In this document: positions 51,531-61,909 of the stretch, piece after piece
Numbering within the stretch: the first letter of the stretch is position 1
How the letters are laid out: each line of letters begins with the position of its first letter
Assembly: GCA_022036555.1 (NCBI GenBank)
Contig: CM039134.1
Coordinates: forward strand, 7,254,818 to 7,318,817
Direction: 5' to 3'
DNA from: Microstegium vimineum
Lineage: Eukaryota; Streptophyta; Magnoliopsida; Poales; Poaceae
Length of the DNA stretch: 64,000 nt
Program-made: the position numbers and the translations under genes
The notes under the pieces: model-generated
The model's database searches: none
The model's input: only the letters and a program-made list of their open reading frames with translations
What the model was told of the DNA's origin: nothing

Positions 51531-54500
51531 GGCCTTTCGCTCATGATGCACACTTCATCATCAACAAGGACTCCAAGGGTAGACCTCAAGTTGTATTTCT
51601 CGGTCCAAAGATGAAGAACAAGCCCAAAGGCTATGGGACCTCGCCAAGTGTGGGTCCCCAAACAACAAGCTTAACTCCAAGTTGCTTGTGTGTAGGTGAA
51701 CTACAAGACCGGTGGAAGTCATTGGGTGATTGATAGTGGATGCACTCAACATATGACCGGTGACTCCCGGATGTTCACCACACTTGAGGAAGATTGTGAA
51801 GGGCAAGACAAGATTACCTTTGGGGACAATTCAAAAGGCAAAGTGCAAGGTCTAGGCAAAGTGGCAATCTCAAATGATCAATCAATATCAAATATCTTGC
51901 TAGTACAATCATTGAGCTTCAACTTGCTATCGGTGGGACAACTATGTGATCTTGGTTTCCAATGTCTCTTCACTCCAAATGAGGTAGTTGTGTCCAAGAT
52001 TGAAGATTCATCATTGATATTCAAAGGGTTTCGGCACAACAATCTCTACCTAGTGGACTTCACCTCAAATGAATCTAGTTTGCAAACATGTCTTTTCTCC
52101 AAGCGTTCTTTGGGTTGGCTATGGCATAGAAGATTAGCACATGTGGGAATGTCAACTTTGAAGAAGCTTGTCAAGAAGGAATTGGTTAGAGGCGTGAAGG
52201 ATGTGGTGTTTGAGAAAGACAAACTTTGTAGTGCATGTCAAGCCGGCAAGCAAGTAGCAAACACTCATCCAACCAAAGTTTTCATGTCAACCTCAAGAGT
52301 TCTAGAGCTACTCCACATGGATCTTTTTGGACCTACCACCTATGCTAGCCTTGGCGGCAATCTTTTTTGCTTGGTGGTAGTTGATGACTACTCTAGATAC
52401 ACTTGGGTGTTCTTTCTTCAAGACAAGGGAGAAACTCAATCAATATTCAAGAAGTTTGCAACTAGATCCCAAAATGAGTTTGATGTGAAGATCAAGAAGA
52501 TAAGAAGTGACAATGGGACCGAGTTTGTGAACACCAAGATTGAAGACTATTGTGATGAAGTTGGGATCAAGCATGAAGTATCCGCCACCTATACTCCTCA
52601 ACAAAATGGTGTAGTAGAGAGGAAGAACCGGACACTTATCACTCTTGCAAGATCAATGCTTGATGAATACAACACCCCCGAGAAGTTTTGGGCCAAAGCA
52701 ATCAACACCGCATGCTATGCGACCAACCGGCTATTTGTCCAAAGGCTCCTCAAGAAGACCCCCTATGAGCTTGTGAATGGAAAGAAACCGGATATATCCT
52801 TTTTCCGAGTGTTTGGTTGCAAAGTGTACATCTACAAGAAGCGCCAACACTTGGGCAAGTTCCAAAGAAGATGTGACATTGGTTTCTTAGTTGGGTATTC
52901 ACTTAAATCCAAGGCATACCGTGTATTTAACAAAGCCACCGGCTTAGTTGAAGAAACGTATGACTTGGAGTTTGATGAAACTAATGGCTCTCAAGAAGAG
53001 CATGAAAATCTTGATGATGTAAGTGATGAACCCTTGAGGGAGGCAATGAAGAACATGCCAATTGGTGCTATCAACCCGCAAGAGGTGGAAGAAGTTGAAG
53101 ATGAAGCAAATCAAGATCCTTCTCCACCTCACACGCCTCAAGTTGATGAAGGAGATCAAGTGAGGGAGGCTCAAGAAGACACTCACATCCCTCAAGATCA
53201 AGCCGAAGCCGAAGCAAGCAATGTTGAAGCACCGCAACCTCCTCCCCAAGTGATCAATAGAAGATCTACACCTATGCTTCAAGCACATCTCAAGACCTCA
53301 TCATAGGGAGTCCATCAAGGGGGGTAACAACTCGATCTAAACTTGCTTCTTATGTTGAACATCACTCCTTTATTTCCTTTGTTGAGCCTTCTAGTGTGGA
53401 AGATGCACTTGCGGATCCGGATTGGGTGAATGCCATGCACGAAGAGTTGAACAACTTCACCCGGAACGAAGTGTGGACACTAGTAGAAAAGCCCAAAGGA
53501 GCAAGAATCATTGGCACCAAGTGGGTGTTTAGGAACAAGCAAGATGATCAAGGCGTGGTTGTGAGAAACAAGGTAAGATTGGTGGCAAAGGGGTTCTCCC
53601 AAGTTGAAGGCTTGGATTTTGGGGAGACCTTTGCACCGGTTGCAAGACTAGAAGCCATTCGTATCCTTTTGGCATATGCTTCACATCATAAAATGAAACT
53701 TTTTCAAATGGATGTGAAGAGTGCCTTTCTTAATGGTTTCATTAATGAACTTGTTTTTGCCTCACAACCTCCCGGGTTTGAAGACCCAATTTGTCCTAAT
53801 CATGTGTATAGGTTGTCCAAGGCACTCTATGGATTGAAGCAAGCTCCAAGAGCTTGGTATGAGAGGCTAAGGGACTTCCTACTCAAGAAGGGCTTTAAGA
53901 TCGGGAAAGTGGATACCACACTCTTCACCAAGGTGCTAGATGGAGAGATCTTTGTTTGCCAAGTATATGTCGATGACATTAATATTTGGGTCAACAAACC
54001 AAGGTCATAGCAAGGAATTTGGTGCATTGATGTCCAAGGAGTTCGAGATGTCGATGATTGGCGAGCTAACCTTCTTCCTAGGCTTCCAAGTGAAGCAATT
54101 GAGGGAGGGCACCTTCATATCTCAAGAGAAGTACACTTATGATGTGCTCAAGAAATTCAAGATGGAGGATTGCAAGCCAATCAAGACCCCAATGCCTACT
54201 AATGGGCATCTCGATCTCGATGAGGGAGGTAAACCGATCGACCAAACTCTTTATCATTCTATGATCGGTAGTTTACTTTACCTCACCGCTTCTAGGCCGG
54301 ATATCATGTTTAGTGTGTGTATGTGTGCTAGGTTTCAAGCAAACCCTAAGGAGTCGCATCTTTGTGCGGTTAAAAGAATCCTTAGGTACTTAAGGCACAC
54401 CCCTAGCATGGGTCTTTGGTATCCCAAAGGAGCTCCCTTCCAACTAGTTGGCTATTCCGATTCGGATTACGCCGGGTGTAAGGTTGATAGGAAGAGTACC

Positions 54501-54926
54501 TCCGGCGGGTGCCACATGCTAGGAAGATCTCTTGTTTCTTGGTCTTCTAAGAAGCAAAATAGTGTGGCATTGTCAACCGCCGAGGCGGAATACATTGCCA
54601 TGGGAGCAAGTTGTGCACAAATCTTATATATGACCCAAACACTCTTTGATTACGACGTGTTTTTAAAAGAAGTTCCACTTTTGTGTGACAATGAAAGCGC
54701 CGTAAAACTTGCAAACAACCCGGTTCAACACTCTCGCACCAAGCACATAGATATTCGCCATCACTTTCTTAGAGATCATGTGGCTAGGAAAGACATAACA
54801 CTAGTTGGAGTTAAGAGCGAAGAACAATTGGCGGATATCTTCACTAAACCACTCGATGAAACAACCTTTTGTAGGTTGAGAAGCGAGTTAAATGTGCTTG
54901 ATCACTCTAATTTCACTAAAAGATGA
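51531..54926 (+). pseudogene. Copia pol (protease-integrase-RT-RNase H), multiple frameshifts
   Basis: Pieces lie in three frames. One is a pre-protease strip (about 51510-51660, PKHIRPFAHDAHF). The frame 51696-53306 has the protease active site WVIDSGCTQHMTG, the pre-integrase HHCC zinc site (LWHRRLAHVGMS...CSACQAGK) and the integrase core with D in HMDLFGP, D in SDNGTEF and E in NGVVERKNR. RT follows at about 53310-54010 in another frame, with [13 protein letters not shown] and YVDD. The frame shifts again just after YVDD (near 53985), and 53940-54926 completes RT and RNase H (DSDYAGCKVDRKSTSG, STAEAEYIA, HIDIRHHFLRD) to the stop. Domain order is Copia. Frameshifts near 51500, 51660, 53295 and 53985 make it non-functional. 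Confidence 0.92.
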
Positions 54927-56580
54927 GCTTGTGTGAACCATGCATTCATATGTAATATAACTCGTTTAATATGGTAATGCACATAGGCTTGGCTAACGCG
55001 GTTAAGATAACCGCCCTCAAAGCATGTGACAAAGCTTAACCGCGGTTTAAACTTGCAAGCAACCTAGATTCACTTTTCGTTTTGTATAGCATATGCATGT
55101 GTGTTGTTTGCCCTTTCTCTTCGGTTAAGTTTCTTGAGCATCCTCTATGATAGTCCACTTAGGGGGAGCATTCCAAGCTCAAGTCACTCCAATGCCCCTC
55201 TTGTGGCCATATGATGACTCCTTGGCGCTTCCATTCGAATATTTTGAGCTAAAAACTAAATTTAAGCCTACGGCAAACTATTTGAAAATGAGTGCTTGAG
55301 AGATGGTTCTCATATCAAGTCCAATCAAGTGTTATTTGGATCTTATTGGGAGCGGAACTTGGTTGGGAGAAAGACGCAAAAAGAAAATTTGAAAAATTCT
55401 ATCTTTAAGGCGTCGGACGCTGCCGACGGACGCTCGGTGTCAATTGCCTCAGCGTTCGTTGCGATCGTCCGGAGATGAAAGTTGCCCGCTAACAGGGCGA
55501 CGGACGCTCTCCCAAGCGTCCGTCGCGGTCAATGCGATTGGGCGTTTCAAATCGGCTCTGGAAGCCCGACGGACGATGCCGTCGGACGCTCCCCTAGCGT
55601 CCGTCGCATACCGACGGAGCGTCCGTCGCTCCGCGTCGGAGCGTCCGCCGCGAACTTAACGGCGAAATTTTTTAGAAAAACCCCGTTCTCCTCTGTTTCT
55701 CCCGATCCGATCTCAGTTCGCCGTCGCGCCCAAAACCCTAACCGCCGCCGTGGATCCTGCCTGCACAGCCGCGCGCCTCCTCCCTGCGCCGCCGTGATCC
55801 TCCCCCAGCGCCGCCAGCACATGCGCCGCCGCATTTTGCGCCATCATTCGCCTCCACTGCGCCGCTGCTCCACCCAGCAACCCTGCCGCCGTGAGACCTC
55901 ACCCAGCGTCGCCGCCGCCGTGCTTTCACCTCCACTGCCTCGCACCTGATCCTCTGCTCTATCCCAGTCGAGCAGGAGTCACTCTTGACCAAGAAGCTCC
56001 CATCCTTGGAGGTTGATTGTTCTCAGAGGTGAATTTCATTCCCTGTGTTTACCTCCTCTGAATATCAAATCTCTTAATCTCTTCATCCTTTCTCCATCAC
56101 TTTGCCAACCCTAATCCCTCATCTTATTGTCTTGGTTAGCTTGAGAGTTGAGAAGTGCGGATTGCGGTTTGCGATTGATCGATCGGGAAATCTCATCTTT
56201 CCTCTTCTCCCCGTTTTGGTCAGAGGCTCGAGGTATGGCAGTTGATTTCATGATCTATTCTTTCCTAATTTCATGCTTCTAATAGATTCTTACCTCTAGT
56301 TAAATGCTTATGGCATATATCTCTATCTATTTCTGACGAGCAGGGTCAGTTGATCAGTGGATCAGTGGATCAGTCAGTTGGGCAGTGTCAGTGAACTTGG
56401 GGCAAAGCCCGCGAGTACGGACCGAGGCAAAGCCTCGCGAGGACAGTCCAGGGCCGGCGTGCCACTCTTGTTTGGTCTGCGGATTGTCAGTTTGTCAGAG
56501 GATCAATGACAGTGGCCAGTGAGTCTGTGGTGTGTTTCTTGAGGTTTCCTGTCAGTGTTTTGTTTGCAAAGACTTGAGAT
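54927..56580 (+). other. non-coding leader between pol and the extra reading frame
   Basis: Contains a polypurine-like 'cttagggggagca' (about 55157), then at 55405-55660 another set of CpG-rich palindromes of the LTR type, then a CT-rich, leader-like segment with short GC-rich frames (55680-55950). Next come splice-like sequences: cgag|gtatgg near 56232 and gagcag|ggtcag near 56340. It resembles a promoter plus spliced 5' UTR for the downstream frame. This is inference. Confidence 0.5.
55405..55660. repeat. internal CpG-rich palindromic repeats, LTR-like
   Basis: Units gcgtcggacgctg, gacggacgct, agcgtccgtcgc and cgtcggagcgtccg recur here, as in the LTRs, although the sequence between units is different. 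It lies 1.1 kb upstream of the extra frame. Confidence 0.85.
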
Positions 56581-59291
56581 ATGGCAAGGACAAAGAACGC
56601 AGGTCCCGTTCCCGGTAGTGGTGGTGACCCTCCACCTCCACCGCGTCCACCCACTGACCGGGAAAGGGAAAGCAAAAGGTCATCTCTTGGAAGCGCAAGA
56701 GGCCAGCGATGGATCCGGATTCGGTAGCCGCGCTCGCAGTGGCAGAGGCAGCTGAGTTAGCGCAGCGAGGAGGACGTCGCGCCGGCTTGAGGCTCTCGCC
56801 TCGCCGTGGAGCGCGTCGTGAGTCCCCTCCACCTCCAGAGTCAGAGCCTGTCGAGGCTACAGAGGCACCAGTGACAGAGCCAGTCCCAGCGACTGAGCCG
56901 ACAGAGGCCGCAGGCCACTCTACTATTGGAGAGCTGATGAGCCGCCGTGTTACCCGTTCCTGAGGCTCAGGTGCACCACCTAGCCCTCCAGGACCCCGGC
57001 TCCCAGACCCAATGAGGCACCAGGTTAGAGCACTTACCGCGAAGCAAGTCCAGCTGCTTCGATTCGTTGACTTCCAGACCTGGTTCCCACCTCAGAGGGA
57101 CCCCCGTGCCGGACGAGAGTTTTATACTATAGTGCACGAGGACTTCTACAGAGCATATGTTGACACCGATGCTCCTCTCAGGGCCCACAGGGTGTGCCCA
57201 TCTGCTCAGATAGAGGGGATCGGTGGTCCAGAGATCTTGCAGCATCTCCAGTACATCCAGGGTCTGACAGATCTGATGGGACGCTCAGGGGCATATCAGA
57301 AGGAGTGGGTTTACCAGTTTTACGCCTCTTTGTGGATCTCACCTGATCACGAGTTCTTTCACTTCGCATACCAGGGACATGACTTCAGGGTTACTGCTGC
57401 CAAATTCAGAGAGCTCTTTCACCTTGGGTCCTCACCTACCAGGATACACAGTCTCTGCTATGGGGATCAGGAGGCCCCTCACCGACCTCACGATGGTGTA
57501 GTGCCATCCACGGACTTCGTGAGTCCATGCTTTCAGCAGCCGTTCACTGAGGTTTCGAGCCATACGCCACGTGACCTCACTCCTCTAGCTCGGATCCTCC
57601 ATGAGGTTCTCAGACGTACTATTCTACCCCGGATTGGAGCTAGGGATACTATCACTCATCTTCAGCTTTGGCTCCTAGCTCACATTGTTCGGAAAGAGCA
57701 GTTCGACCTCTGGGATTTGATAGTGAGCGAGCTCGAGGATATTATAGCTACTGGGTTCAGAGGTCATTGGCAGCTACAGTTCGCCTATTGGATCTCATAT
57801 TTGATAGTTGCCAAGACTGGGTCAGGTGTTATGAGAGTCACCCTTATGAGGTCAGCTACAGAGTTCCCAGTCTACTCAATGAGCCAGCTTGTGGCCCATG
57901 GGCAGTTGCCTCGCCCCAGCAGAGCCTACAGACCAGGTACTAGGTAGGCCGGAGTGCCACCACAGTCGGCCGAGGTCACAGATGCGACAGTTGAGCAGAT
58001 TGCTCAGGCAGAGCTAGCAGACTTGGATGCTGAGATCGATACAGCTGCTTAGACAGTCTTTAGAGAGGATCTCGACTCCGACAGCTCTGACGAGGACTAC
58101 CAGCCCGTGCATGAGTATACACCGATGACCCATGACCACGAGGCAGGAGGGTCAGGCGCAGCTGCAGCAGCTCCAGCTCCAGGCTCCAGTTCCTCAGAGG
58201 CTACCTTGCTCTCTATACTATCGAGGATGCAGGAGGAGCAGTCTCGCCAGGCAGAGGAGCAGAGACGATAGGCTGCACATCTATAGAGGCTCACTGAGCA
58301 GCAGCTGGCAGCCTAAGCACAGACACAGGCGAGGCAGGATGAGTTCCAGCGCCAGTTCCTAGCCTATCAGCTACAGCAGGTAGAGATTCAGAAGACTCAG
58401 ACACTGCTACTCGAGCATCTTCTGGCCTCTAGCTCCGGGCAGACCTCCACGCCACAGTTCCAGTTGCCCGGAGTCTCTCAGCAGCAGCAGTTCACCTCTC
58501 CTCCACCGCAGCCTCCAGTAGTTGTGGTGCCAACTCCAGCGTTACCGTCCAGAGGACAGCAGAGTCAGGCACCAGCTACACCTCCGTTCCAGCCGGCAGC
58601 TTCTCCTGAGTACCAGACTCCGAGGACCCAGGTGTCCTCTTGGATAGCTTCACCCGGTGAGTTCCAGACGGGATTCACTCCTACCCGGGGAACTACCTTA
58701 GCAGAGGCCTCGAGAGATCTGTCAGCTTCCTATATGGAGATCACGGGAGAAGACTCCCTAGGAGCACCTCAGCAGGTCACACCAGCTCCAGAGACTGCAG
58801 TGGATCTTCCGGCGACAGGCACTCACCAGTCCTCAATTGCATCATCAGAGATCGCACCTGAGCAGTCGGCACAGACAGTCACCACACCTCCAGCTGCCGT
58901 TCAGACGGATGCCATATCCCTAGCAGATGAAGTTACAGTGGCAGTGTCCTCTCCCGGTCAGACTCAGCCTGCAAAGGTTGCAGCAGCAGTGTCCCTAGTG
59001 GCACTTGCAGTGACACAGTCCCCCTCGCCTCGAGTTTTCACTCGTCGAGCTCCCAGGCCCGCTACCACTGAGGCAGGACCGTCAGAGGCACCAGCTGAGC
59101 CTCAGGGGGAGTCAGTTGAGACCGCAGCTCCAGAGGTGCCAGTGACAGCTCCAGAGACCACCCCAGTTGCTCCTACACCGGCAGAGACCGTGGCAGATGA
59201 TGAGTCAGACGAGTCAGACCTTCAGGACTTCATCATGCTGGATCGTAGAGCTGCAGCTTCTTCGCCTTCTTCTCCAGCCCCAGACTCTTAG
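56581..59291 (+). pseudogene. extra (env-position) reading frame with plant-transposon-type domain, six in-frame stops
   Basis: A start region (MARTKNAGPVPGSGG) at 56581 shifts frame near 56670 into a frame that is otherwise open from 56682 to 59291. Stops are TGA 56961, TAG 57945, 58050, 58269, 58284 and TAA 58314. The N-terminal part is Pro/Glu-rich. The middle (57012-57947, 311 codons) is globular and Trp/Phe-rich (RFVDFQTWFPP, FYASLWISPDHEFFHF) and resembles the 'putative plant transposon protein' domain. The C-terminal third is Gln/Pro/Thr/Ala-rich and disordered. No signal peptide or membrane segment was seen, so I do not call it an envelope. It lies where Sireviruses carry an extra gene. 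Every stop differs from CAG, CAA or CGA by one C-to-T change. Confidence 0.75.
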
Positions 59292-59768
59292 TTTTTGGTG
59301 CTAGACGCCAAAGGGGGAGAGAGGGTCGAGTATAGAGATAGGGGGAGGGTTTTGGATCTTTGTATGCTTTATTTTCCCCGTACTCTTTCATCATGTCTAC
59401 TTGTATGCATTTGTCTCTATGTGTGATGTGATGATGGTTGATGTTTATATGGTTGCATGTGACAAAACCCTTGATTATCTCTAATATATCTTGTGAGTTG
59501 TCTCATGTTCATGATATATCTCCTTGCTTAACGTCATTTGAGCTTCCGCGCTTTACTCCGAAACATCCCTTGAGAATATCATGAGGTACTGTTTTGTCTT
59601 TCATATCCATGAGTACCATGTTTTGTGATTTGGCTTGGGTGAGCAAGTATGCTTTATTACAATTTCACTAACCCTTGCTCAACCATTCCAAGTCACCCTT
59701 GAATCTTAACCAAAACTCTTATCCCTACTCGAAGTTCTATTGTCGTCAATCACCAAAAAGGGGGAGAT
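59292..59768 (+). other. 3' untranslated region with polypurine tracts
   Basis: Just after the extra frame come purine tracts 'ccaaagggggagagaggg' (about 59310) and 'agatagggggaggg' (about 59336). The primer tract proper, AAAAAGGGGGAGA, is at 59755-59767, one base before the 3' LTR. Multiple polypurine tracts before the 3' LTR are typical of Sireviruses. Confidence 0.85.
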
Positions 59769-61385
59769 TGAAGAATCATGGCCCTAGTTGGTTTCGGTGA
59801 TTACCGACAATTAGAGTTTATTATGGCTAACGTGTGTTTTGCAGAGGCTATGCGTAGCTTAGCCATAGTGATCAAGGAGAATGGGCTCTAATGGTCATCA
59901 CTTAGCCCCCAAGATGGATATCGTTTCGGTTTTTAAGGAGACATGATGAAGACCCTAGAATGATAGGCTAAGTGCCATAAGGAGATGAAGGGCACTTAGA
60001 ATTAGATAGGGCTTCTCTTTTTTACTTTGACCGTTCTATTAAGAGGGGTTGAGAATAGTAGCTTGACTTAGGAAAGCTTCATGTTTTAGGTGTGGTGCAC
60101 ACTTGACTTCCTTAGCTCTAAGCAAGCCTATGGTGACCGTAAGATAGCCTAGAACAACTTCCATATTCATCGCGATGAAAAACGGAGTTGTCAAAATCGT
60201 TTTCTAGGCGTCGGACACTCCTGGCAGGGGCGCCGGACGCTGTCCGTTGCGTCGGACAAAGGCGCTGGACGCTGGGTGATTGAGTCCACAACGTCTGTCG
60301 GCCTTCCGAAAGGGTTGTTTTCTGGCTAAGTTTTGCACGGTCCGTCGGACGCTGTCCGTCGGCCAGGCGTCGGACGCTAGGAAGAGCGTCCGTCGACCTT
60401 CCAGAGAGGGTGTTTTTCAACCCTAGCCAGAACTCAGCGTCGGACGCTGTGGTTGAGCGTCCGTCGCCCAGTGATGTAGCGTCCGTCGCTGGGAACAGTG
60501 TGTCAGAACTAGCCGTTAGACAGAGGCGTCGGAGCGTCCGTCGCCTAGGCGCCGGAGCGTCCGTCGCCTCAACTATGAACAGAAACTAGCCATTGGGCAT
60601 GCGACGGACCGTCCGTCGCCTAGTCGACGGAGCGTCCGTCGCCAACTTAAATTGCCAGCCCGACGCAGTTTTCAGAGGGTCTATTTATAGCCCCTCCCTC
60701 TTCTCTCCCACCTTGCCTTTGCTCATTTGAGTTGTTGAGTTTGTTGAGAAGGTTGGGAAGAGAGCAAGAGCCCTAGAGAGAGAGAGTGATTCGCGAATCC
60801 ATCCATCCTCTCTCTAGTTCATCCAAGAGTTCAAGTGTGCATCCTCTAGTTGTGAAGCTTGAGTGAGTCAAGCGAAGATCGAGGCTTGTTACTCTTGGTG
60901 ATCGACATCACCTAGACGGTCCGGTGGTGCTCGGAGGAAGGTGATCGCCGGAAGATTGTTGGCGGCCCTTCTCCATCGACATTGTGATCGGTTGTGGGTG
61001 ATTCACCGAGCCGGAGTGGCGAAGAATCAGCCCGTAGAGAGCACTCATCCCTTGCGCGGGATTGAGGGGGAGCTATACCTTGCGAGGTGCTCCAACGAGG
61101 ACTAGGGGGAGTGTCGACTCCTCGATACCTCGGCAAAACATCGCCGTGTCAAGCATCTCTTTCCCTAGCTCTTTATTGCCGCATTACTTTTCGCACTTGT
61201 CTTTCATCTCTACTAGAATTGTGTAGGAAGTTTTCGCTTTCCATTGACTTGCTACCGCTTTCTAGCTAGGACACACAAGCGGTAGGCACTAGGGGGTTAA
61301 TTGGCTCTTTATAGGTTTAATTCTTGTTTAGAAATTAAAAAGAGCCCAATTCACCCCCCCCCTCTTAGGCATCTTGATCCTTTCA
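59769..61385 (+). repeat. 3' LTR of the Sirevirus-like element (1617 bp)
   Basis: Same ends (TGAAGAATCATGG / GATCCTTTCA) and order as the 5' LTR. It carries two extra repeat-array segments (about 30 bp near 60243-60272 and about 23 bp near 60618-60642). It is followed by acatg, the right target duplication. Confidence 0.95.
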
Positions 61386-61680
61386 ACATGGTTCGCTCCT
61401 GGAACACCGAACACATGGCGCTAATGGTTGAAGAACGCGGATGACGATCGATCCGGGCAGCAGCAGCACTCACCTGTCACCTGGCAGCCAAACATATTGC
61501 AAAATGCAGACTCGGCGCCTCGGAGGCTCGGCGGTCAGCTTTAGAGTTCAGACTCCTCGCTCTTAAGAATGACAAGATATAATCCCACCGCGTGTTCCAC
61601 GAGAGGCTCACACACGTTATCAAAAGACCACCAAGTGATCAATCAGAAACAAAAAGACCACAAATAAAAAGCTAGCCTTG
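61386..61680. repeat. paralogous upstream block, copy 2, right part
   Basis: Continues the block broken by the Sirevirus. It matches 18870-19190 ('ttcgctcc(t/c)ggaacac', 'gcgtgttccacgagaggct', 'agaccaccaag(t/c)gatca', 'gccttgctaa'). Confidence 0.85.
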
Positions 61681-61909
61681 CTAACGACGACTAGTGGTTG
61701 CAGTATTGTAGTCTTGCTCTTCGCAGTGGGGAAGTGGGCACCACGCCCGGCCGTGGCCTGCACAGGCTGCAGCGCAAGGCTGCTTGCTCCTCCACCAGTA
61801 GAACAAAGGGTGGCCGATGTTGCTGTTGTGCACTGTACCGACCGGACACCAGCTGGCCAGCCACATTATCGCTTGGTCCATCATCCATGGTTCGATCGCG
61901 GCGATACAC
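61681..61909. other. unique sequence between the paralogous block and a minus-strand Copia LTR
   Basis: GC-rich, with frames open on both strands by composition. No gene is supported. Confidence 0.35.

Larger units (their letters stand above)
47671..61385 (+). mobile_element. Sirevirus-like Ty1/Copia LTR retrotransposon, structurally complete (13.7 kb)
   Basis: Two LTRs, an initiator-tRNA-Met PBS, gag, pol in Copia order (protease, integrase, RT, RNase H), a long extra frame, a polypurine tract and the 5-bp target duplication acatg at 47666-47670 and 61386-61390. The gag with two CCHC motifs, long LTRs with GC-rich palindromic repeats and an extra 3' frame fit the Sirevirus group. gag-pol carries at least one nonsense codon and several frameshifts, so it cannot encode its own complete proteins. 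The LTRs differ only by scattered substitutions and two repeat-unit indels, indicating a fairly recent insertion. Confidence 0.93.

Noticed and set aside
56581..59291. Retroviral-type envelope gene
   Set aside because: The position fits, but no signal peptide, transmembrane helix or furin-like site was seen. The middle domain looks like the plant transposon protein type.
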